From Plantago elongata (lineage: Eukaryota; Streptophyta; Magnoliopsida; Lamiales; Plantaginaceae), in the NCBI GenBank assembly GCA_036897095.1, contig JAYMSP010001275.1:1-33988 (forward strand): a stretch of 33,988 nt of DNA, written 5' to 3'. Both the position numbers and the translations under genes were made by a program. Below, one piece after another: positions 20,600 through 30,475 of this stretch. Numbering within the stretch: position 1 is the stretch's first letter; each line of letters opens with the position of its first letter. The notes beneath the pieces are model-generated. The model did not search any database and was not told the origin of the DNA. It saw nothing but the letters and a program-made list of their open reading frames with translations.

Positions 20600-21010
20600 C
20601 TAAAGAATATATTTTTTCTCAATGGATGAAATAAAATACATATATTCAAGCATAACCAATTTTCCCTAAACAATAAACAATTACAATATAAAATATGTTT
20701 TTCCTACATAATCGAAGTAAACAATGAAGCATAATAACCGAAGCAAAATGAATCATAAACATAAACATTACCAATTTACCCTTAACAATCAACAATTACA
20801 GTATAAACATGTGTTATACTTAAGAATCAAAGCATAAACATAGACATCACCAATATGAACCCTTAACAATCAACAATTACAGTATAAAATAGACCATTCA
20901 TAAATAGTAATTGAAGCAATGGAACATAATAACCAAAGTAAAAATGAAGCATAAACATCGACATCACCAATTTACACTTCAATCAACAATTACAGTTAAA
21001 CAACATAAAC
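20600..21010 (+). repeat. Degenerate tandem array, AT-rich
   Basis: At least four copies of a unit containing AGCATAAACAT, ACATCACCAATTTAC and AACAATCAACAATTACAGTA recur at irregular intervals of roughly 60-120 bp. A run of about 20 A lies just upstream (20529-20549). No coding potential. Confidence 0.65.
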
Positions 21011-21239
21011 GAAGCATTTCATGAACAACAACAATCGCTTCAACATTATTAATAGAGTTCAAACACGCAAACATCAACAATTACCAGCCAAACATATACA
21101 ATTAAAGCTCAAATATCAACAATTTCAAATGAAATATACTGTTATGAGAAGTTACTAGCTAGAAATCATCAAAATCAAACGAAAAACAAAAAAAAAAAAA
21201 CAACTAAAGAATCGATAGAAGAAACCTAAAAATTGAGGA

Positions 21240-21610
21240 AACGACAAATTTATGACTTATATGTATTGTGTAGCTGGAGATCCGCTGGAGAAGATAATCG
21301 GAAAAGCTCCGAATTCCGACCAACCGTTTCACAAGTCGACCAAAAGAAAAAATGAAACCTGTAGAAAATTAGATCGGGACATGTGTTACTCAAATATGCA
21401 ATCAAATTTAAGATTGGTGGTCGGATGGTGGAGATATCGCCGGAGAATACAACCGAAAAAGCTTCGATTCCGGTCAATTGTTTCAAAAATCAATCAAATA
21501 TAAAAACGAATCGGTAGAAAGTTAGATCAAACCATGGGCTATGAATTTAGGATTGGTGGACTGACGACGAAAATATCATCAGGAAAGTGATCGAAAAAAG
21601 ATAGAGAAAG
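21240..21610 (+). repeat. Two diverged tandem units of about 165 bp
   Basis: Units beginning near 21275 and 21435 share GGAGA.AT..TCGG, GAAAAAGCT.CGATTCCG, TCAA.TGTTTCA, AAAT.AAA.CGA and GTAGAAA.TTAGATC, then AGGATTGGTGG. Purine-rich DNA follows (about 21590-21660). They overlap short frames on both strands that I do not regard as genes. Confidence 0.55.
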
Positions 21611-21865
21611 GAAGAAGAGAGGTATAAAAGAGACGAAGAAAGAATGAAATAAAATAAAAGAAGATATATATTTATATTAGTATAATAGTTTATTTTAAAT
21701 TCAAAATTATATATTTGTACCATACATACATAAACTCTCATAACTACTAATAATCTTATAAGCTTTAGTAATGTTAATTTTCTTCCCTGAGTAGTAAGAA
21801 ACAGGTCAAAATCACATTCTAGCGGCGCAAAAGTGACAGTACGCCAGTCACCAGAATAAATATCG

Positions 21866-21902
21866 CCACGTGTACAATTCCGCCACCACCACCCGCCACG
21901 TA
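21866..21902 (+). promoter_or_regulatory. G-box/ABRE-type sites upstream of TSPO
   Basis: GCCACGTGTAC contains the palindromic G-box CACGTG at 21867-21872 and matches the abscisic-acid response element core ACGTG. A second ACGT core, GCCACGTAGC, follows at about 21895-21904. Plant TSPO genes are known to be induced by abscisic acid and osmotic stress, so paired ABRE-like sites about 200 bp upstream of the ATG make sense. Confidence 0.65.
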
Positions 21903-21980
21903 GCCACCTTCTCCATACAAAATTCTACTACTACTGCAACAGATAAACTCTGATCAGCTCACATCAAATCAAATCCCCCC

Positions 21981-21987
21981 TATAAAA
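21981..21987 (+). promoter_or_regulatory. TATA box of TSPO
   Basis: TATAAAA lies 88 bp upstream of the TSPO start codon and about 110 bp downstream of the G-box, predicting a leader of about 55-60 nt that begins near 22012. Confidence 0.7.
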
Positions 21988-22068
21988 CCTCACCACCTCA
22001 AATCCACTTCATCTACTCTCATCCAAATTCAGTCAGATAACCACCACCATCAGCATCATCATAAATCA

Positions 22069-22671
22069 ATGGCTTCTTCCCAAGAACTCAAACACAGAAC
22101 ACCACAAGAACAAACTGATCTCTCACACACAGACAATCCCAATGTCACCAAAACCACCACCGACTACGCACCCTCCACCACTCGAAAACCTAAGAGAACT
22201 ACCGCAGCTCGCCGCGGCCTCCGCTCACTGTCCCTAGCAGTCGCTTTCCCGCTCTTACTTTCGGTTTTCGACATATTCTACTTCGGCTCCAGCACTCGCT
22301 ACCGCAGCATACAGAAGCCGTTCTACTTCCCTCCACTTTGGGCCCTGCACTTGTCCTGTTTGGGAACCGTGTTTCTATCCGGCTTGTCTGCGTGGCTCGT
22401 TTGGGCAGAAGGCGGCTTCCATCGCGAGCCCAATGCGCTAGCTCTTTACTTGAGCCAGTTAGCGTTGAGCCTGGGGTGGTATCCTGTCGTGTTCGGGGCC
22501 GGGGCGATAAAGGTTGGGCTGGTGCTTTGTGCTGCTCTGTTTGGTGTCCTGGTTGGGTGCTCGTGGATGTTCAAGAGGATTAAACCTATTGCTGGGGATT
22601 TGGTTAAGCCCTGTTTGGTTTGGGCTGTGCTTCTGGCATTGGTCAATGTTAGGCTTGTGTTTACAACTTAA
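22069..22671 (+). CDS. TSPO: Translocator protein TSPO (TspO/MBR family)
   Basis: TSPO is a five-helix membrane protein that binds porphyrins. In plants it sits in the ER/Golgi, is induced by abscisic acid and is degraded by autophagy together with its heme and aquaporin cargo. The intronless 200-residue frame has the plant-type hydrophilic N-terminal extension (1-50, Thr/Lys-rich), then five hydrophobic segments at about 52-74, 92-113, 125-143, 147-167 and 178-199. Family motifs are KPFYFPPLWAL (83-93), WLVWAEGGF (109-117), ALALYLSQLALSLGWYPVVF (123-142) and the final WAVLLALVN. The start is the first ATG after the leader and gives the expected extension. The gene converges on the AlkB-like gene, stop to stop 191 bp. 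Confidence 0.97.
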   Translation: MASSQELKHRTPQEQTDLSHTDNPNVTKTTTDYAPSTTRKPKRTTAARRGLRSLSLAVAFPLLLSVFDIFYFGSSTRYRSIQKPFYFPPLWALHLSCLGTVFLSGLSAWLVWAEGGFHREPNALALYLSQLALSLGWYPVVFGAGAIKVGLVLCAALFGVLVGCSWMFKRIKPIAGDLVKPCLVWAVLLALVNVRLVFTT

Positions 22672-22862
22672 GAGTGGTTGTGTGTGTTTTGTGTAGATCA
22701 TTTGATCATGTCTATGTACTGATGTTTGAAGATATTGGACCAATAAAATACTATAGAGGAACTGAGACTTGTAATACTTGCTTTGAATGTGATGTGAATA
22801 CATCTTTCTCTAGTGATTTAAACTAATAAAACATAACCTGTTGGTAAAATGATGAATCAGCA
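22672..22862. terminator. Shared 3' region of two convergent genes
   Basis: The 191 bp between the TSPO and AlkB-like stop codons must hold both polyadenylation regions. On the plus strand AATAAA is at 22742-22747; AATAAAA occurs again near 22826. On the minus strand, AT-rich DNA follows the stop. The two 3' UTRs probably overlap. Confidence 0.5.
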
Positions 22863-25111
22863 CTAATCTGTTTGACAGAGCCTCCTGAGAGTGATGGAGG
22901 TTCTCCTCTTCTGGTCAATATCTTGGCCCTCCCACTGTTGAAACCCGGGCTTGCGATTGATTTCGTGTTTCCAGAGGTAGCGTGCTTCTCCCCACATCAG
23001 AATAAGGGATCCTGGGTTTAGCAGAACAGGGATTAATTTGGGGGAGGGGGCTTCTTCATCTTTGTTTAGCTCTTCTGAGTGGTCATGGGGTTCGCTTCCA
23101 GCTGGACTGAAATGCATGACACAAGATGACTCCAAGGAGACTATTGCAATTCCGTCTTCAAATCGCATTAGATCAACATGTGCACGAATTCCCTGCATTA
23201 CATCACAACCGGTTCATAACTCATAAAAATTAGCTTAGATTTGGAACCAAAGTATAAAACACAACAGGATACATGTTGATTAAGTACTATGTTCCTATCA
23301 GTTAAGTGTGTATTGATCAAGTACTTTATCATTTTGGGGAAGCAGTGAATTTCAGTCATTTATAATTACAATTATCATGGCATATGGTAAGACCGCGAAG
23401 TATACCAGTCACAAATGCCAGTCACAAATGCACCAGCAGTTTTCATACGGTGCTGTTGAAAACCAATAAAGGGAGAGGAATTGAATCAGGAAAGGAAGGA
23501 ATGCATGTTTTCCAACTTATACTGTGAGACATTCCTTGTTCACAGAGAGGGTGGTTACTTCTTTCATATACAGCTGCCTATTGTTTTGAAATCTACTTGT
23601 TTCATATCATCTGTCTATCGACGCTCCAAGTCAAGTCTACAGCTGACTTGCATTATAGATTCTACCTAATTATAGGGAGGCAGCAAACTGTGATTTTATA
23701 AACTGCGGGAGCAAAGATTCATTCGATCGCTACAGAATGATTTGGTTGTGGTCGCAAACGCATACCGTATGGGGAAACTACTTCATATACAAATTGACAA
23801 TGGCAAAGTAAATCGAACAGGATAGGTACAGAGTGCCAAGGTTCAGAACAGACCTCACCTGGCTGGTATATGTTCACTATGAGTTGATTAAATAGCGGAT
23901 CCCTCCACAATAGGTCTGGTGGAAAAAGAAAGTTCTCTTCGCTGTCGTCACTACTTAAATGGTCATTAGGTGTAGGTATCTGACCGCAGGATGAAACATT
24001 ATCTCGAATGAAGAGTGAAAGCTCAATGGCCCAAGAAGGAAGATCTCCAAACCTCATTGCCTGCATATATTAGATTGATGCATTACACCATTACTACAGG
24101 AGGCTTGGAGGGAAGGATGCATAAGCAGATAACCAATTCAAATTTCAAAAGACAGGAAGAGAAGATAGATATCTACTATCTAGTAGTATACAATACACAC
24201 ATAAAAACTTGAAGCCCCTTAATGAAACTCGCCTACGTTGTAACATTGGGCAAGAAAAATTATTGATCTTGCTATTGTAAATGGGAAGATGTCGGTTGGC
24301 AGGCGCAATCATAACTATTGCGACTGGAACACTTCATGTTCGACTAAACAAGACTGTACTGGAAGATGTCAGTTGACAAGCAAAGCTGTGAAGGAATGTG
24401 GAAATAAATAGCAAGACTTGTTTGTTTAACACACTGAGAAATCTTTAACATATGAGCATTATCATGGCATGCACTACTGCACATACTGTCATCACCTGGT
24501 TCAACATCCATTAGTAGAGCCACTGTCGAGCCACAAACAACGGCGCGATCATAAGTTGTAATACTTCATTCTATATTAATTTATCTAGGCTATCATAGTA
24601 CTGATGCAAATAGTTCAAAGAAGAATATTTACACCATAGAGCAGCAGGAATTAATCAATTCAATTGTAATATAGATAATTTAAGACCAATGAAGAATACA
24701 TTAGAAGAAGAAAAACTGAGAGATTGAATAGCTACTACCTACCTGATTATGAGAACCTCCAGCGAAATAGCCCTCTGTGTTATGAAAAAGAAAGCCAAAA
24801 AACATGAATTCCTCTTTCTCAGTATAGTGCAATTAATCAGTTCGAGACTATAATGCATAATTCATCTGGTTACCTCTTTCCAGAGCAGATAGCAAAGACA
24901 ACTGTTGAGGAAGAGATAAAAAGTCTCTGCAAATCCATAGGCCGTTGATTTGGGCGACTGCTTGCCAGGGATCCACCGACCTCGATTGAGTAATACTCAA
25001 AGTATTATCGATGTGAAGTTGCTCCTGCTGAATATCCGACGATTCACCATCGCTGTCCGACGATGAATCGCCAAATGCTTCTCTCAGTATCTCCTTCAGC
25101 TCAGACTCCAT
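22863..25111 (-). CDS. AlkB-like Fe(II)/2-oxoglutarate-dependent dioxygenase
   Basis: Likely a nucleic-acid demethylase or hydroxylase of the AlkB family; the substrate cannot be told from the sequence. Exons in gene order are 24874-25111, 24743-24774, 23854-24060 and 22863-23192, joining to 268 residues. The acidic N-terminus (Asp/Ser-rich, about 15-28) is followed by the fold core: AMRFGDLPSW, LIVNIYQPGEGI, the iron ligands HVD (His164, Asp166) in HVDLMRFEDGIAIVSL, a second His235 in LWKHEI, and the 2-oxoglutarate arginine motif RTSITLR (Arg256, Arg262). All catalytic residues are present. Exon 3 must use the weaker donor GTCTGT; a consensus-like GTGAGG donor 5 nt earlier breaks the frame. 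It resembles small plant ALKBH proteins, but I give no symbol. Confidence 0.92.
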
Positions 25112-25363
25112 CCCCTTTCTCTGCCATTATACTATAAGCTGAGTAAATAGATTAATTTTACTAGCAAGTCCTTTAATAGACGATTATTTATAAACGGACC
25201 GAGACCATGAAATTACAATTAATGTTATTAATCAAAACGAACATGTTTATGAATAAATGATTTTATTGGTAGGTCTCGAGTCTCGACCGTATCTCGTGAA
25301 AGTTTATGTTTATTTAAACGAAAACCTTCATTTCTTAATTAACATTCACAGATCCCACCAAAA
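25112..25363. promoter_or_regulatory. Short divergent promoter region
   Basis: Only 252 bp separates the start codons of the AlkB-like gene (minus) and the REF/SRPP gene (plus), so the two leaders and promoters must share this DNA. No canonical TATA box stands out for the plus gene. TATTTATAAACG near 25187-25198 is a candidate on either strand. Confidence 0.6.
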
Positions 25364-26958
25364 ATGGCGGAAGCAGCTGCACAGCCCGTTCCGACAACTG
25401 ATCGACCGGTACGTATGCATCATCTCCACTGCAGTTAGTCAATTATAATCTACCCTTCTTCTCTGCGTTGTTGATCGAATCCATTAATTTCAGGTTAATG
25501 ATGCCAACAAGCTTAAATATCTCGATTTCGTTCAATCGTATACTATCTATACCATCGTATGGTGTTCAACGCTCTACGGATATGCCAAGCAAAACTCAGG
25601 CCCTTTTCAACCTGGTCTCCACGCTGTTGAAGCCACCGTCAAAACTGTCATCGGAAAATTCTACACCAAATTCCATGCCATCCCTCTTCATCTCCTCAGC
25701 TTCCTTGATCGAAAGGTTTCCTTTTTCTCTTCAATTCAGTTTTGTTATCATTAATTGGATGTGTTACTAATTTATGTTGTTTGTGTTCTATGGCATGGCA
25801 TTTTTTTCATTTTGATGTTGTCGTAGGAAAGGAAAAAAAATCAATCTTGAAATAGTGCACTGGTGGGTTAGCATTGCAAGCCACATGTTCGATAAATTGT
25901 CTAATAGAGCTTACTTTCGTTTACTTGTCTCCTGTACCAAGTAGTTGAAGCTAGAAAGGCGCAAAATTATGATTCTTTCACAAGTTATCCGTTTTTAACT
26001 TTTAAGTTTTAACAAGCAACTTCATGAACAGAAAAGGTGTTCTCTTGCTAGCATTCTGACTGTGGGGAGATGATATCTTTTTTCGTGTCTTGAGGAGCTT
26101 TGTAAGATTCGTGGTTAAGATGAGCATTTACTTTTTCTTGGTTCAGATAATTTACTGGATTTGGCTCCCCGTTTGTTCATTAAGCAAAACTGGTGGAGAT
26201 TAGCTTTTAAAGGGGAGTTTGTTACTTACATATGCTTCTTGACCACTAAATCTCATAGGATCTCGCAGGAGTGGTTTATAGAAGTTGTTTAGAACACGAG
26301 GTTTCTGCATGAAAAAACATAAGAGGGCCAAGGGCACTGGCAGATGGATGTGTAACACGGATATATTGATTCATTTTCTGCTTTGCTATGCATCATTGTC
26401 ATGTGTAATAGATCATGGCTTACTTGCTGCAACATATATGTTACTAATACTCTAGGTCTCTCTGATGTACAGGTGGACGAATCTGTTACTGTATTGGATG
26501 GTCACGTGCCCGTTCTTTTCAAGCAACTCTATGTCCAAGTTTGTTCAATTGCTGAAAAGGCTCCAGAAGTCGCTGGCGAGCTAGTTTCTGACATTCAGTA
26601 TCATGGTTTACTGCATACAATTACAAGTTGTGCTAAATTTGCATATAGTAAGTACAATACAGTGGCAAAGGAACTCTATGTCAAATACGAACCAGTGTTT
26701 GGGCAATATGCAATCACAACTTGGCGGGTATTAGATCAGCTCCCTTTGTTCCCCCACGTGGCTCACATAATGGTCCCAACAGCTGCATACTTGGCCGAGA
26801 GGTATAATATATTTGTGGCTTGCACAGCCGATAGAGGATATGTTGTGTCATCTTACCTGCCCTTGGTGCCTATTCAGAAAATTGCAAAGACATTTGAGGG
26901 AACTCATAGAATGCCGACTAGTTCATCCAATGGCGTTCATGTTTCCATCTCACAATAA
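25364..26958 (+). CDS. REF/SRPP-family (lipid-droplet associated/stress-related) protein
   Basis: Members coat rubber particles or cytosolic lipid droplets and are often stress-induced. Exons 25364-25408, 25494-25715 and 26473-26958 (GT-AG) join to 250 residues, in the family's usual range. The short first exon encodes MAEAAAQPVPTTDRP. Exon 2 has the family core LKYLDFVQ, GYAKQNSGPFQPGL and VKTVIGKFY, ending LDRK. Exon 3 continues VDESVTVLDGHVP, with repeated amphipathic helices, QVCSIAEKAPEVA and LPLVPIQKIAKTFE. There is no signal peptide or clear membrane span, as expected for a droplet-surface protein. The start is the only ATG that keeps exon 1 in phase. Intron 2 (757 bp) has no nested gene. 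In a plant that makes no rubber it would be called LDAP or SRP. Confidence 0.95.
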
Positions 26959-27633
26959 CTTTTGCCCGTCCAATCCTAAATCTGATTCATGTTGTTTGTT
27001 GTTAAATTTCATAAATATCCAGCTTTCCAATCCCTTGCTCGAATGAATGTTGATTGATTGTTCTTTCTTTTAAGGTTTAGTAAGCTGTGAGTACTGTTGT
27101 GTTTCCAGCTTTGCTTGCCCTACCTCTCATCTTAGATTTTGATGGATTGTAATTTTGATGTTCTCATGTTCATCGGTGTAATCAACATGGTGTCGAAAGG
27201 TGCAGCTGTGCAAACTTTCAGCTTAAGATGGCAATTGTGTAGTTTTAGTTTCGACTTTTGAGTAGATGTGTAGCTTTCCAATGTAACAGTAACACATTTT
27301 CATCATTCATTAATTCAACACATAATCATTATATTTTTAATCAGTATTCGTCTTACATTTTTAAACATTAATCTTCATTGATATGGAAGTAGAGGGGATA
27401 GCTATAATATAGTACCGTGACTCACTTAATTATATTTTTTTTAATCAAAATTTATTTCATCAATTGTTAAAAGTTTATGTTAAATGTACATATATGTCCC
27501 TTAAAGTACCATAAACACCGACAAGTCTTCTCCTTCTTATTAACGTCACGTTCTCATCCATCACTTTTTTTTTAAATTTTAATTTTGTCTAGTTTAAAAG
27601 CTAAAATCTTAAAAAAGGTAAAAAAAATTCTAA
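26959..27633. other. REF/SRPP 3' UTR and intergenic DNA
   Basis: The first 200-350 bp, moderately GC-rich and T-rich, look like the REF/SRPP 3' UTR. After about 27300 the sequence is AT-rich intergenic DNA with no features seen. Confidence 0.5.
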
Positions 27634-27782
27634 GGGGTTGATTGGTATGGTATTTGAATGGTGATTTTGGTGAAATTGTGTTTGGAATGGAATTGAAATG
27701 GGGTTATTTGAAGTGTATTTTAGGTCAAATCACTGTTCATCGAGCCAAATGGGGGCATTTAAATGTCATTCCAATCAGCCCC
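27634..27782. mobile_element. Tourist-like (PIF/Harbinger) MITE, 149 bp
   Basis: The terminal inverted repeats GGGGTTGATTGG and CCAATCAGCCCC differ by one base and are flanked on both sides by the 3 bp direct repeat TAA (27631-27633 and 27783-27785), the Harbinger signature. The interior is non-coding. It shares long stretches with the copy at 20244-20399. Confidence 0.88.
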
Positions 27783-28239
27783 TAAAAGATTGAAAAATCA
27801 TAGATTTTTATGGTTTTTAGTGGTTTTTGAGTTTTAACGGTTTGACCGGTCAAGCTTACTAAAAAAATCATCGAGTCACATTTTTTAATTATGTTTTTAA
27901 TTTATTATGTTATGATTTTAAGTTGTTAGCATTAAACATTTTGTGTTGATGTTTTAAAATATGATATGATATGATGATTTTAACTTCTTTTGTTTAATTT
28001 TTGAACATGTGGTGTGGTAAATTTAAGGACTTCATGATATTTTATGATAACTTGTTATAGTTTAACAGATAATCTAATAACGTTTAACCACCATTGAACA
28101 AGACAAAAAATATTTCAAGAAAGTCATTAAAACAGTAATAAACAATATAAAATAAGCTACTTGAACATTTAATGATCCAAAGATTCTAAAATATCTATTC
28201 TCATGAAGAAAAAAATTACAACATAATGTTCATTCAGTG

Positions 28240-28407
28240 TTATTCATGCAACTCCAACTCATTTGTTAAGATAGACTCTTTCTTTTTTCGTTCGTCAAAC
28301 TTGTTGGTGAACTCCGACTTCCTGTTTTTCGTTGCTTGTTCTTGTTGCTTCAATATTGCAATGACACATTTGAGATATCTATCATCTAACTCGATGTCAT
28401 CGGTCAT
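28240..28407 (-). CDS. Possible 55-residue exon or ORF, unknown
   Basis: On the minus strand, a possible acceptor (AAGCAG) is followed by ATGACCGATG and 55 codons. The product is highly charged, starting MTDDIELDDRYLK, with KQQEQATKNRKSE and ERKKKESILTNELELHE, which looks like a helical or coiled-coil C-terminal tail. About 1.2 kb upstream on the same strand lies a GA/CT-rich, promoter-like leader (29590-29700). It may be the last exon of a gene carried by, or deleted within, a transposon. No family was recognised, and the call could be wrong. Confidence 0.25.
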   Translation of the reverse strand: MTDDIELDDRYLKCVIAILKQQEQATKNRKSEFTNKFDERKKKESILTNELELHE

Positions 28408-28429
28408 ACCTGCTTAAAGCATTCACTAA

Positions 28430-29440
28430 TTGGGTTAAAATCACAATAACTCTCATTAAAAGGAACATGCAAAACAAGCTAGATATAGTATCATTAATAC
28501 TTGAAATCATAGAAGTTCCTATTAAAACTATAACAATTCAGGTTAAAACTACAACATATGCACTAAAGATAATAACGAACAAAAATATTTTAACACAAGC
28601 TAAAAACGGTAATATTGAAGCTTAAATTGTAACAATGCATTTTAAAACTATGACAGTGCTCTGAAACTATAACAAATCATAAACATGCAATACATGATAA
28701 AAACAGTAACATTGATGCTTAAATTCAAAACAGTGTATCTCAAAACTATGACAAAGACTTTAAAAAAATCAAATCATAAATATTCCATCATAAACTAACA
28801 AAACTAGTGTTGCTGCTTAAAACTATAATGTATTCCTAAAAATAAAAACAGGTAAAAACATTGAACACATACTATCAACATAACAATGATGCTTGAAATT
28901 ATAATGTTAGCTCCTTAAAACTATAATGTATTCCTTAAAACAATAACAGGCAAAAACATTCTACACATACTAACAACATAACAATGATGCTTGAAACTAT
29001 AATGTTAGCTCTTAAATCCATAAAAAAACCACCAAATAACATAATTTGCAAAATGATTCGATTTTAACTATATGGATTTCAGATTTGGACACATCATATC
29101 ATAGATATCACCAGGAAACTAAGAATAAAATGTAAAATTTCACCTCAAGTTGAATTTAACGAAAAAAATCGAAATGAATCAAGGTTACGAAGATGCTTAA
29201 AACTATAACACCAGTTGTTAAAGTCATAATAAAGCCTCTTAAAACCATAACGAAGCACCATATAACATATGCGCGAAATAAATCAATTTCTCAATGTGCG
29301 AATTTCAGATCTGATTTTAAATCTGGAAAAATCATATCGTAAAATAACCAAAAACGAAAATAAAAGGTCGATTTTCACTTTCAATTGAGGTTTTAACCGG
29401 AAAAGTAACATGAATCGATATAACATATGAAAAACAACAA
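28430..29440. repeat. AT-rich tandem repeat block
   Basis: Many copies of a motif like CTTAAAACTATAACAATGATG occur. The clearest pair has a 98 bp period (28816-28913 and 28914-29011), sharing AACTATAATGTATTCCT, ACAGG.AAAAACATT, ACACATACTA and AACAATGATGCTTGAAA. A second, diverged duplication with a period of about 230 bp links about 29033-29191 and 29258-29425 (ACATA....GATTCGATTT / ATTTCAGAT.TG motifs). Non-coding. Confidence 0.75.
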
Positions 29441-29589
29441 AAACCACAAAGCTATTGAATCGATTCATCTCATTATTGATGAATTTGAAGAAATCCGATA
29501 AAATCATGTAGAAATCCGACGAAAATCGATGAAATCCGGCCAAGATGTTTCTCCCTAACATCGTCGAAAGAGGCGCCACCATGAAAGGA

Positions 29590-29700
29590 GCGGTTGAGGA
29601 GGCTCCGGTATGTCGCCGGAGGATATGGAAAAGGAGGAGGAGAGAGAGAGAGAAGAAGAAGAAGAATGATTATTTCTCTCTTTAGGGTTTTCTAGAAAGA
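29590..29700 (-). promoter_or_regulatory. GA/CT-rich leader-like stretch
   Basis: On the minus strand, AAACCCTAAAGAGAGAAATA is followed by CTTCTTCTTCTTC and a CTCTCTCTCTC run, then GC-richer DNA with an ATG at 29580-29582. This is the composition of a plant core promoter and 5' leader. The 99-codon frame that starts there runs into AT-rich repeat and has no recognisable domain. Confidence 0.4.
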
Positions 29701-30112
29701 GAAAGATGGTTTGGTGTTATAATTTTTATGAGATGATTGGTTTATTTGAAGTATTTATATTAAAGTTATTGATCGGTTATTTATAATGAAACCGAATTTT
29801 CCTATAGATTAGGAAAATCTTCCATTTTACTATATTTACTTTAAAATGTTTATAACTTGAAAAATAAAAATGTAAAAATAAATAAAATCACCAACAATTT
29901 TATATTTTCGAGATCTATAAATAGAGATCACTCTCAACTACATTTGAATTATAATTTGATATGTATTAAAATCACTAACAACTTTATTTGAATCTTAAAA
30001 AAAGGTAAAACAATTCTAAAAATACAATAATACTAATTTTACTTTTAAACACTCTTATAAATTTCTTGAATATAAGAATAATCATTTATATTAAAAAATA
30101 CCGGTACCGAAT

Positions 30113-30475
30113 CCGATGCTCATATTCGATGCCCGTTCTCCGTGTCCGATGCCGTCACCCGTCTCCAATGCACAGTACCCGTGTTTGATGTTCGATTTCC
30201 GTAAGAAATGCCCGGTATGTGTCCGATATCCAGTCTGATTTTTGAATTCGATGCTCGATAGTCGTGTACGATGTCCGGTATCCGTATCCGATGTCTGTCA
30301 CCCGTGTTTGATGTTCGATATTCGTAAGTAATGTCCGACAACTGTACCCATTGCCCGGCCGTATCCGGCCGTCACCCGTATCCAATGCACGGTACTCATG
30401 TTTGATGTTCGGTATCCGTAAGCATTGCCCGGTAACCGTACCCATTGCCCGGTATCTATGTATAATGCCCAACCT
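30113..30475 (+). repeat. 20 bp-unit minisatellite, CpG-containing
   Basis: About 16 degenerate units of the form ATGCCCGGTATCCGTGTYCG are arranged head to tail. Higher-order structure is visible: a run GTCACCCGT.TCCAATGCAC, TTTGATGTTCG, TCCGTAAG occurs at about 30164-30212 and again at about 30371-30425, with a partial third at 30297-30330. The array is far GC-richer and CpG-richer than its flanks. Because 20 is not a multiple of 3, open frames across it are artefacts. Confidence 0.85.

Noticed and set aside
22338-22803. Several frames over and beside TSPO on both strands
   Set aside because: Out-of-frame shadows of the TSPO coding region and its 3' UTR, without domain features.
23854-24060. 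Ending AlkB-like exon 3 at the consensus GTGAGG donor
   Set aside because: It gives a frameshift and an early stop after joining to exon 4 and loses the HVD iron motif; kept only as a possible alternative splice.
30120-30472. Overlapping open frames of 73 and 105 codons on the minus strand
   Set aside because: They lie wholly inside the 20 bp minisatellite; the regular-looking protein (repeated YRTSN-like motifs) is a product of the repeat, not of selection.
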